64,000 nt of DNA from the NCBI RefSeq assembly GCF_026723825.1, contig NZ_CP113519.1, positions 4,712,001-4,776,000 on the forward strand. Reading direction: 5' to 3'. Below are positions 18,223 through 25,598 of this stretch, in pieces. The notes under the pieces are model-generated. The model was not told the DNA's origin. It saw nothing but the letters and a program-made list of their open reading frames with translations, and did no database searches. How positions within the stretch are numbered: the stretch's first letter is position 1; each line of letters begins with the position of its first letter. The translations under genes and the position numbers were made by a program. This stretch comes from Pseudomonas sp. GOM7 (GTDB taxonomy: Bacteria; Pseudomonadota; Gammaproteobacteria; Pseudomonadales; Pseudomonadaceae).

Positions 18223-20358
18223 ATGCGTCGCCTGGTCGTTCCGCTCCTTGCTCTCCCCGCCATTACCTGTCACTCCAGTTTCGCCGCTACAGCGGGTAGC
18301 GATGCACCACTGGCGCTGGAAGAACTGCAGATCAATGCCGCTGGCGAGCGTGCCGATGGCCCTGTGGCTGGCTACCGCGCCACCCGTTCAGCCAGCGCGA
18401 CCCGTACCGACACGCCGATCCACGATATCCCTCAGTCGATCAGCGTGGTGCCGGCGCAGGTGGCCGAAGACATCGGTGCGGTACGCCTGGAAGATGCCCT
18501 CGACTACGCTGGCGGAGTGGAGCGTGGCAACAACTTTGGCGGCCAGGGCCTGACCGAATTCCTCATCCGCGGCTTCAACAGCCAGGAGTTCTACCGCAAC
18601 GGTTTCGCCGTCAACCGCGGCTACCCGAACATGCCCGACGCCAATACCATCGAGCGCATCGAAGTGCTGCGTGGCCCGGCGGCCATGCTCTATGGTCGTA
18701 GCGACCCCGGCGGTACCTTCAATATCGTCACCAAGCAGCCGCAGGCCGAGCGCCGTACCGTGCTGGGCAGCCAGGTCAACACCCAGGGCCTGCGTCGCGG
18801 CACGCTGGACACCACCGGCGCGCTGGACGAGCAGGCCGCCTTCACCTATCGCCTGAACCTGGCAGCCGAAGGCGCCGACAGCTTCCGCGACGACGTCGAG
18901 AGCGAGCGCTACAGCGTCGCCCCGGTGCTGCGCTGGCAGCTCAGCGATGACACCGCCATCACCCTCGAAGGCGACTACCTGCACAACCGCCACCCGCTCG
19001 ACCGTGGCGTCACCCGCTACTCCAATCAGGACGGCAAGCTGCCGCGTGATCGCTTCCTCGGCGAAAAAGCAGCCGGCAAGCTGACCAACGAGAACGCCAC
19101 CACGCAACTGCGCATCGAGCACCTGCTCAACGATAGCTGGACGCTGCGCGGCGGTGTGCAGTACCTCGATGGCGAAATCTACGGCGGCGCCGTGGAGAAC
19201 AACAGCAACGCCTATACCGGCCTGGTAGCTGGCAGCAGCACCGTCGGGCGCAACTACAACGAGCGCTGGCTGAACTGGAACGACGTCAACGTCCAGGCCA
19301 ACGCCGAAGGCAACTTCGACCTTGCCGGCTTCGCCCATACCCTGCTGGTAGGCGTGGAGTACGACAAGTTCAACTACAACTCGCTGATCATCCGTTCGCC
19401 GGGTGGTGGCGCCTACCCCATCGATCTCTACGCCCCGGTGCATGGCCAGCCGCTGCCAGCGCTGACACGTACCACCACGCATGATGCCGAGACGCTGGAG
19501 TCCTACGCCTTCTACCTGCAGGATCAGATCGCCCTCACCGAACGCCTCAAGGCCCAGGTGGGTGCGCGTGTCGAGCGTTTCGAGCAAAGCTATGTGGACA
19601 AGCTCAACCCCAACGGCGACTGGGATCAGGCACATAACGCCGTGACCCCGCGCTTCGGCCTGATCTATGACCTCACCGACGAGCTGGCGGTATTCGCCAA
19701 CACCTCGCGCTCGTTCAAGCCCAACCGTGGCGCGGATCGCTCCGGCAATGCCTTCGACCCGGAAAAAGGCATCGCTCATGAGGTCGGCATCAAGTACGAC
19801 ATGTTCGACCGCGACTTCAGCCTCACCGCTGCCCTGTTCCATATCGTCAAGGAGAACGTGCTGACCAGCGACCCGCTGGACAGCACCCGCAGCATCGCGG
19901 CTGGCGAAGTGCGCAGCCGTGGTTTCGATATCAACCTGGCCGGCAACATCACCCCGCAGTGGCGCGTGATCGGCGGCTATGCCTACGTCGACGCCGAGGT
20001 CACCGAAAGCACCAGCGCCACCATGCCGGTGGGCTCACGCCTGGGCAACGTGCCGCGGCACAGCTTCAACCTGCTCGACACCTACGAGTTCGACAGCGGC
20101 AGCCTGGCCGGCCTGGGCCTGGGTGTTGGCCTCAAGTACGTCAGCGAGCGTCAGGGTCAGACCAGCAACAACACCTTCGACATGGACGGCTACAGCGTGG
20201 TCGACCTGCTGGCCTACTACCCGCTGACCGAGAACGTGCGGCTGAACCTCAACCTGAACAACGTGTTCGACAAGCACTATGAAGAGCGCGCCTGGAACGT
20301 CTGGGCCTACCCGGGCGAGCCGCGCACGCTGCAGGCAGGGATTTCGGTCAGTCTGTAA
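18223..20358 (+). CDS. TonB-dependent siderophore receptor
   Basis: The 711-residue outer-membrane receptor has a signal peptide (MRRLVVPLLALPAITCHSSF, cut near residue 24), an N-terminal plug domain (about 55-165: TPIHDIPQSISVVPAQ, FLIRGFN, RIEVLRGPAAMLYG) and a 22-strand barrel ending in the usual aromatic-rich strand PRTLQAGISVSL. It is of the ferrichrome/catecholate type (TIGR01783-like). No sigma-regulator N-terminal extension is present, so it is a plain transporter. The ATG at 18223 has AAGGA 8 bases upstream; the in-frame TTG at 18205 is less likely. The siderophore cannot be named. Confidence 0.93.
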   Translation: MRRLVVPLLALPAITCHSSFAATAGSDAPLALEELQINAAGERADGPVAGYRATRSASATRTDTPIHDIPQSISVVPAQVAEDIGAVRLEDALDYAGGVERGNNFGGQGLTEFLIRGFNSQEFYRNGFAVNRGYPNMPDANTIERIEVLRGPAAMLYGRSDPGGTFNIVTKQPQAERRTVLGSQVNTQGLRRGTLDTTGALDEQAAFTYRLNLAAEGADSFRDDVESERYSVAPVLRWQLSDDTAITLEGDYLHNRHPLDRGVTRYSNQDGKLPRDRFLGEKAAGKLTNENATTQLRIEHLLNDSWTLRGGVQYLDGEIYGGAVENNSNAYTGLVAGSSTVGRNYNERWLNWNDVNVQANAEGNFDLAGFAHTLLVGVEYDKFNYNSLIIRSPGGGAYPIDLYAPVHGQPLPALTRTTTHDAETLESYAFYLQDQIALTERLKAQVGARVERFEQSYVDKLNPNGDWDQAHNAVTPRFGLIYDLTDELAVFANTSRSFKPNRGADRSGNAFDPEKGIAHEVGIKYDMFDRDFSLTAALFHIVKENVLTSDPLDSTRSIAAGEVRSRGFDINLAGNITPQWRVIGGYAYVDAEVTESTSATMPVGSRLGNVPRHSFNLLDTYEFDSGSLAGLGLGVGLKYVSERQGQTSNNTFDMDGYSVVDLLAYYPLTENVRLNLNLNNVFDKHYEERAWNVWAYPGEPRTLQAGISVSL

Positions 20359-20365
20359 AGCAGGC

Positions 20366-20390
20366 GCCAGGTGAACGCTGTTCACCTGGC
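20366..20390 (+). terminator. Hairpin after the TonB receptor gene
   Basis: GCCAGGTGAA/TTCACCTGGC forms a perfect 10-bp stem 8 bases past the stop codon, without a clear T-run. Confidence 0.55.
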
Positions 20391-20400
20391 CTGTCACCTC

Positions 20401-20462
20401 GTAGCCCGGATGCAATCCGGGGATGGCCTGTTACGCCGTGCCCGGATTGCATCCGGGCTACG
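20401..20462. repeat. REP-like pair GTAGCCCGGATGCAATCCGG
   Basis: Two inverted copies of a GTAGCCCGGATTGCATCCGGG unit lie between the convergent TonB receptor and the next gene. Single or paired copies recur at 35161-35184 and 56151-56206. Confidence 0.85.
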
Positions 20463-20467
20463 TGCCT

Positions 20468-21256
20468 TCAGAGCGGGTCGGAGACCAGCTCGATTGGCAG
20501 CAGATAGCGTTCATCGCCGTATTCAAGACGAAACTGATCGGAGCGGGGTTCATCCTCGAGCGTCCGGCATTCGCCATCGACCGCCACCATGCGCCTGCCG
20601 GTATGACTACGCTTGAAAATCAGGTCGCGGTAACCATCGCGGCCGACCTTGCCCGTGACGATAAGCACGCCCTTGGCCTCGCCAAACGAGGCAATGCAAT
20701 CGTCGTCTCGTTCACCGCCAAAGCTCTCCACCACCAGCGCCCCCATCAACGAGCGCAACCCTTTCTCTTTCAACTCGTAGAGTGTTAGCTCGGTTTCACT
20801 GAAGGGATTCATGCGCGACCAGTTGCGGCGACTGATGCGAACACCAAAGGCCAATTCATCACCACGCAGGCGATAAGGCGCGGTATCGAAGGTCATCTCG
20901 TCGATGAAGATCGCATCCCAATCCAACTTATCGGGCTCGACCAAACGCGCCACGAAGCGCTGCTGGTGGTTATCGAGCACCAGCACTTCCAGATCCGTCT
21001 CCCCATAGCCATCATGCTCTGCGCGAATCAACGGCATCGCCACCAGCGTGAGGTGCGGGCGCGCCGGCCATACCTTGCAGATGCTCCGTTCGGCATCCAC
21101 CCGGTAGTGCCCGCGCTCGTCCTCCAGCGCCTGACCAGCCCCGTGACCCGGATGGGCCGTTTCGATCCAGGTCGGCAGTTGCTGCCGGCAATCATCGGCC
21201 TGCGCCAGGCTCGCCAGCAGCAAACCGCCAAGGGCAATGAGTAGTCTCTTGTTCAT
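20468..21256 (-). CDS. Uncharacterised exported protein
   Basis: This 262-residue protein has a clear signal peptide (MNKRLLIALGGLLLASLAQA, cut before DDCRQQ). Function is not recognised. The mature part has three cysteines and ends EYGDERYLLPIELVSDPL. The region VARLVEPDKLDWDAIFIDEM and the TLYELKEKGLRSLMGALVV stretch look like a folded beta-rich periplasmic domain. The ATG at 21256 is chosen because it opens the signal peptide; the frame start at 21277 is a TTG. It lies 145 bases upstream of a small membrane-protein gene. Confidence 0.72.
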   Translation of the reverse strand: MNKRLLIALGGLLLASLAQADDCRQQLPTWIETAHPGHGAGQALEDERGHYRVDAERSICKVWPARPHLTLVAMPLIRAEHDGYGETDLEVLVLDNHQQRFVARLVEPDKLDWDAIFIDEMTFDTAPYRLRGDELAFGVRISRRNWSRMNPFSETELTLYELKEKGLRSLMGALVVESFGGERDDDCIASFGEAKGVLIVTGKVGRDGYRDLIFKRSHTGRRMVAVDGECRTLEDEPRSDQFRLEYGDERYLLPIELVSDPL

Positions 21257-21400
21257 CCTTGAAGCACTCCCGTTCAATGTGCCGCGAGTCTACGCCGCCA
21301 ACCGACCACTGCCCATGACGGGCATCGCGAAACAACCAGGTGATACGCCGCGCCAGCAGGTGCCCGGCACGCGCCTCCTCACGCAAGCCGATATGCCCGC

Positions 21401-21703
21401 TCATGGCCGGTACCACAGGCGCATGAAGCCCAGCGCCAGCAGCAGGCCGACCTGGCCCAGCGCCGCGCACAGCGCCAGGAAGGAATGCAACGTGCTGTTG
21501 TTGGCGGCGTCGTGCAGGCCGGTCAGGCCGCTCCAGAAACCTTCCGGCAAAACCATCAGGCTCAGGCTGGCCAGCGGCTTGCCGGTCAGCAGCAGGCCAT
21601 CGATCAGGCTGAACCAGCCGAAGAACATCAGGCCAATCAGGATCATCACCGCCACCACCAGGCCAAGGCCCAGGCACGCGGAAAACTGCATGAGAAGTCG
21701 CAT
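21401..21703 (-). CDS. Small uncharacterised inner-membrane protein
   Basis: This 100-residue protein has two or three hydrophobic helices (about 8-32 and 70-95). A very strong ribosome site, GGAGGTGAT, lies 4 bases before the ATG at 21703. It follows creD by 48 bases on the same strand, so it is probably the last gene of the creD transcript. No known domain was recognised. Confidence 0.75.
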   Translation of the reverse strand: MRLLMQFSACLGLGLVVAVMILIGLMFFGWFSLIDGLLLTGKPLASLSLMVLPEGFWSGLTGLHDAANNSTLHSFLALCAALGQVGLLLALGFMRLWYRP

Positions 21704-21751
21704 GGGATCACCTCCGGAAATGGGGCGCGGCCCTTGCCGCGCCATTGCTCA

Positions 21752-23086
21752 TCAAGCGCTGCGACCAACGCCGTACCAATCCAGCCTGCGGGTCAGCACC
21801 ATCACGCTGCCGAGCACACCGAACACCAGCAGCGAGCCCATCAGCAGGGCGTAATCCTCGGCGCTGAGCAGGCCGAAGAGCATCCCGTACAGCGCCGCCA
21901 GCAGCGCGGCGAAACCCAGGCCGCGCTGCCAGCTCTGCAGCACGAAGCTGACGTAGAAGCCGATCAGGCCGACGCAGGCCGTCGCCGATATGCCATAGGC
22001 CAGCGCGAACGGCAGGTGCTCGGAAAGTGACAGCAGCAGCAGGTAGAACAGCGCCAGCGACAGGCCGACCAGGGCGTACTGCACCGGGTGCACGGCCAGG
22101 CGCTTGAGCACCTCGAAGAGGAAGAAGGTGGCGAAGGTCAGGGCGATGAACAGCAGCGCGTATTTGATCGCGCGGTCGGTCTTCAGGTACTGATCCACCG
22201 GGTCGACGAAGCTCACCCCGAAGCTGCGTTGGAACAGGCCTTGGCACAGGCTCTGGCCTTCACAGCCACGCAGCGTCTCCTCAAGGTTGGTGGCGAAGAA
22301 GCTGGTCTGCCATTCGGCGGAAAAGCCCTGGGCGGTGATCTCGCGACGGCTCGGCAGGTATTCGCCGACGAAGCTCGGGTGCGGCCAGTCGGACTTCAAG
22401 CTGACGCGGCTGTCGCGCCCCACCGGCACCACATCGAGCTGCTCGGTGCCCTGCAGCTTGAGATCGAAGGCAAAGTCCAGCACCTGCCCGCCCTGGCTGT
22501 CCAGCGCCGGCAGCGGTACGTGCACGCCATCGCCAAAGCGGCTGTCATGGGTGCCTGGGGCGAAGCTCAGGGTCTGGCCATTGAGACGCAGTTTGAGGTC
22601 ATTGTTGATGCCACGGATATCGCTGATACCCACCGCCAGGAAGGGCGTCCCGAAGCTGTAGAAGCCCAGGTCGTCGCCCAGGCCGAAACGCGCTGGCAGG
22701 CGGAACTGACCACGGATCAGGCTATCACTGTGGTACAGGCGCGCCTCGTAGATACCACGGGCGCGCAGCTCGGTACTGACCTGGCCGTCGAGCTCGAAGC
22801 GCTCCGGCAGGAAGTAGAGCTTCCCTTGCTGCTGGCGCTCCTCGGTATAGCGCTCGCCGGTCTGCTCGCGGGTCTTCCAGACATGGGTGGTCTTGACGTA
22901 AGGCAGCACGAGGATTGGCCCGGTGATCTGCTGGCGGTAGCTGGAGCTGCGGGCGATGTCCTGCAGCACCTGATGGCGCAGGCCCTGGCGCTCGTCCACC
23001 AGGCCATCGATCATCAGCAAAGGGATCAGCAACAACAGCATCAGCAGGGCGATGGCGCCCAGTTTGAAACCCAGGGTACGGCTCAT
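21752..23086 (-). CDS. creD: Cell envelope integrity / inner membrane protein CreD
   Basis: The 444-residue CreD-family protein has one N-terminal helix (about 9-28), a large periplasmic domain (30-295, with YRQQITGPILVLPYVKT and RRYTEERQQQGKLYFLPERF-like segments) and a block of about five helices from residue 300 on. In P. aeruginosa and relatives creD is strongly induced by the CreBC two-component system and is adjacent to creC; here it is about 10 kb from creC. A Cre-tag-like site lies 85 bases upstream, which suggests that control by CreB is kept. Confidence 0.93.
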   Translation of the reverse strand: MSRTLGFKLGAIALLMLLLLIPLLMIDGLVDERQGLRHQVLQDIARSSSYRQQITGPILVLPYVKTTHVWKTREQTGERYTEERQQQGKLYFLPERFELDGQVSTELRARGIYEARLYHSDSLIRGQFRLPARFGLGDDLGFYSFGTPFLAVGISDIRGINNDLKLRLNGQTLSFAPGTHDSRFGDGVHVPLPALDSQGGQVLDFAFDLKLQGTEQLDVVPVGRDSRVSLKSDWPHPSFVGEYLPSRREITAQGFSAEWQTSFFATNLEETLRGCEGQSLCQGLFQRSFGVSFVDPVDQYLKTDRAIKYALLFIALTFATFFLFEVLKRLAVHPVQYALVGLSLALFYLLLLSLSEHLPFALAYGISATACVGLIGFYVSFVLQSWQRGLGFAALLAALYGMLFGLLSAEDYALLMGSLLVFGVLGSVMVLTRRLDWYGVGRSA

Positions 23087-23170
23087 GGCACGGCTCTCCG
23101 TAGCGATTTAAGGTACGGCAGAGTCTGGGCAGCGACGGTGGGCGGCGTATGGGGCCAGCGTGGAGATTGT

Positions 23171-23186
23171 GTGGAAAGTGCGTGAA
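23171..23186 (-). promoter_or_regulatory. Putative CreB binding site (Cre tag) upstream of creD
   Basis: On the minus strand the site reads TTCACGCACTTTCCAC, matching the direct-repeat Cre tag TTCAC-N6-TTCAC with a single mismatch in the second half. It lies 85 bases before the creD start. Confidence 0.6.
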
Positions 23187-23189
23187 CGA

Positions 23190-23217
23190 AAAAGGGCGCT
23201 GATTCACAGCGCCCTTT
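23190..23217 (-). terminator. Terminator of the repeat-protein gene upstream of creD
   Basis: AGGGCGCTG/CAGCGCCCT forms a 9-bp stem; on the minus strand it is followed by TTTTTCG. It separates the repeat-protein gene from creD, which therefore needs its own promoter. Confidence 0.8.
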
Positions 23218-23265
23218 CTAACTGCAATGCGGCATCAGACGGCTCCCGCGTGATGGATGATCGAA

Positions 23266-23730
23266 TCAGCTGATGCGGCTGGCACCCACGCGATCGGCGC
23301 CGTCTGCGGCAACACGGTTGACGCCTACACGGTCAGCGCCATCGGCAGCAACACGGTTCGGGCCAACGCGACCGGCACCGTCTTCGGCTACGCGAAAGCG
23401 CTCCAGGGAACGTTCGGCACCGCCTTCGGCGACACGATTGACACCTACACGGTCAGCGCCATCGGCGGCTACGCGGTTCGGGCCAACGCGATCAGCACCG
23501 TCTTCGGCTACGCGAAAGCGCTCCAGGGTACGTTCGGCACCGCCTTCGGCGACACGATTGACACCTACACGGTCAGCGCCATCGGCGGCTACGCGGTTCG
23601 GGCCGACGCGATCAGCACCATCTTCGGCCACGACGGGAGCGCTGGACTGCTCGACGGTGATCTGTGGCAGGGCGAAAGCACTGGCGGACAGGCTGGCAAC
23701 GAAGAGGCTGGCGAGGATTTGCTTTTTCAT
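23266..23730 (-). CDS. Secreted tandem-repeat protein (13-residue VAxDGADRVGxNR repeats), long paralogue
   Basis: The 154-residue product has a signal peptide (MKKQILASLFVASLSASAFA) and then almost only tandem repeats. The basic unit is 13 residues, V-A-x-D-G-A-D-R-V-G-x-N-R, with a 14-residue variant VAEGGAERTLERFR, in a higher-order 40-residue pattern (13+13+14) repeated twice. At DNA level this is a near-perfect 120-base tandem duplication (for example 23391 and 23511). No cysteine and few hydrophobics: probably disordered or a thin solenoid in the periplasm or outside. A GGAG ribosome site precedes the ATG. A shorter paralogue is at 32258. Function unknown. Confidence 0.85.
   Translation of the reverse strand: MKKQILASLFVASLSASAFALPQITVEQSSAPVVAEDGADRVGPNRVAADGADRVGVNRVAEGGAERTLERFRVAEDGADRVGPNRVAADGADRVGVNRVAEGGAERSLERFRVAEDGAGRVGPNRVAADGADRVGVNRVAADGADRVGASRIS
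23391..23630. repeat. 120-base tandem repeat inside the repeat-protein gene
   Basis: The segment beginning CGAAAGCGCTCCAGGG at 23391 recurs at 23511 with very few changes. The 120-base period equals 40 codons, so gain or loss of units keeps the reading frame. Confidence 0.85.
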
Positions 23731-23966
23731 GGTGGTTCTCCTTGAGAGGGGTGGCTAACTGGCTACGGGACTCATGTTCCTGCACGCCTCGAAACGGCAA
23801 AAGGGACAGAACGGGATAGTGAAAATCGACGCCATCGATAACTGAAAAAGCGCTTTTCGCTCAGGCAGATAGCCGTTGATGACGAGGTTCTGGCACACGC
23901 CCCGCTTGCATTGCAGCCGCCCAGCGGCGCTGGAATCTGTATAAAAAACCAGTAACATTCCGCCCC

Positions 23967-25598
23967 ATGCTCGCCCTCGACGCCCCCGAACTCTATTACC
24001 TGGCCAACTTCCGCAAGGCCCTCGCCTGGCTCGACGCCCATCACCGCGACCTGATGGACGACGCCGAGCGCGCCTTCCTCGCGGATTTCCCCCAGCTCCC
24101 CCTGCCCGCCCAGGCGCTGCTGGTGCGCCTGGTGATGCGCAAGGGCGTGCACTTTCGCGTGAGCAAGCTGCGCTATGCCGAGATCGGCGATATCCCCACT
24201 GCGGCAGCGCCATTGCTGGAACTGGGCTGGCTGATCGACTGTGCCGCGCTGAGCTTCGACGAGCTGGGCGCCCTGCTGCTCAAGGACGAGCTGGCCACGC
24301 ATTTCGCCAACGACCTGCCGCGCAGCAACCTGAAAAAGAGCGAAGCGCTCGACCACCTGCGCGAGCTGCACAGCGAACCCCGCAGCCTGGCTGACTGGTG
24401 CCCGCATCTGCACGAGTGCCTGCTGAGCCTGGCCATAGGCCCGCTGTGCGACCGCTTGCGCCTGATGTTTTTCGGCAACCTGGCACAGGACTGGTCGGAG
24501 TTCGTGCTGGCCGACCTGGGGATATTCCGCTACGAGCAAGTGCCGATCACCCCGGGCTCGCGCGGCTTTCGCCACCGCCAGGACGTGGACGACTACCTGC
24601 ACCTGCGCGCCTGTCGCGAGGCCTTCGAGGCCGGCATGGCGGTTACCGAGGTGCTGCAGCAGCTCGGTGATTTCAGCAGCGACAGCACGCATATCGGTGA
24701 GCGTCACCAGCGCCTGCTGCTGCAACTGGCGCAGCATCTGGAACGTGCAGGCGAGCTGGACTCGGCGCTGGCGCTGTACCGCGACACCCGCGCAGTGGGC
24801 TCGCGACAACGGCAGATCCGCGTGCTGGAACGCCTGGGCCAGGATGCCGAAGCGCTGACCCTCGCCGAACAGGTGATCGCGGCGCCGCACAATGCCGAAG
24901 AAGCACAACTGGCCGAGCGCGCATGCACCCGCTTGCGCAAACGCCTCGGCCTGCCGGCAGCGCCCAAGGCGGCGAAGCTGATCGAGGATCGCCTCGACCT
25001 GCGCCTGCCGCGCGCCGCCAGCGTCGAGCTGGCCGTGGCCATGCACCTGGCCGAACCCGATGCGCCGGTGCATTACGTGGAAAACACACTGATCTGCGGG
25101 TTATTCGGCCTGCTCTGCTGGGAAGCGATCTTCGCCCCGCTGCCCGGCGCCTTCTTCCACCCCTTCCACATCGGCCCGGTGGATCTGCACCGCGCCGACT
25201 TCCACGCCCGGCGCAGCGAGCTGTTCGCCGCCTGCCTGGCACGCCTGGAGGATGGCAGCTACATCGACGCCATGCGCCGCACCCACGCCGAGAAATTCGG
25301 CACCCAATCGCCCTTCGTGTTCTGGGAACTGCTCGATGCCGAGCGCCTGGAACAGGCCCTGATCTGCCTGCCGCCCGTGCACCTGAGTGCCTGGTTCCGC
25401 CGCCTGCTCGCGGACATCCGCGAGAACCGCGCCGGCATGCCCGACCTGATCCAGTTCTGGCCCAGCGAAGGTCGCTACCGGATGATCGAAGTGAAAGGCC
25501 CCGGCGACCGCCTGCAGGACAACCAGAAACGCTGGTTGGCCTTCTGCGCCGAGCACGACATGCCGGTCAGCGTCTGCTACGTGGAGTGGAGCGATTGA
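23967..25598 (+). CDS. FAN1-type VRR-NUC structure-specific nuclease
   Basis: The 543-residue protein matches the bacterial FAN1 homologues: an N-terminal DNA-binding part (starting APELYYLANFRKALAWLDAH), a helical/TPR-like middle and a C-terminal VRR-NUC domain. The catalytic PD-(D/E)xK residues are visible as Pro492-Asp493 and Glu508-Val-Lys510, followed by a conserved LQDNQKRWLAF. FAN1 cleaves 5' flaps and unhooks interstrand cross-links. The stop codon overlaps the TTG start of the next gene (helicase), so the two are translationally coupled, pointing to a shared DNA-repair role. Confidence 0.9.
   Translation: MLALDAPELYYLANFRKALAWLDAHHRDLMDDAERAFLADFPQLPLPAQALLVRLVMRKGVHFRVSKLRYAEIGDIPTAAAPLLELGWLIDCAALSFDELGALLLKDELATHFANDLPRSNLKKSEALDHLRELHSEPRSLADWCPHLHECLLSLAIGPLCDRLRLMFFGNLAQDWSEFVLADLGIFRYEQVPITPGSRGFRHRQDVDDYLHLRACREAFEAGMAVTEVLQQLGDFSSDSTHIGERHQRLLLQLAQHLERAGELDSALALYRDTRAVGSRQRQIRVLERLGQDAEALTLAEQVIAAPHNAEEAQLAERACTRLRKRLGLPAAPKAAKLIEDRLDLRLPRAASVELAVAMHLAEPDAPVHYVENTLICGLFGLLCWEAIFAPLPGAFFHPFHIGPVDLHRADFHARRSELFAACLARLEDGSYIDAMRRTHAEKFGTQSPFVFWELLDAERLEQALICLPPVHLSAWFRRLLADIRENRAGMPDLIQFWPSEGRYRMIEVKGPGDRLQDNQKRWLAFCAEHDMPVSVCYVEWSD

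Noticed and set aside
23391..23630. Possible CRISPR-like array (regular repeats)
   Set aside because: Units are contiguous coding repeats of 39/120 bases without unique spacers and no cas genes nearby.
23257..23758. Two plus-strand frames of about 160 codons opposite the repeat-protein gene
   Set aside because: Any regular in-frame repeat without stops on one strand leaves periodic open frames on the other; the minus-strand frame has the signal peptide and ribosome site.
24923..25594. Upstream extension of the helicase frame
   Set aside because: It overlaps the FAN1 gene in another frame; the helicase family starts around LNLRVAVRELCEF at 25595.
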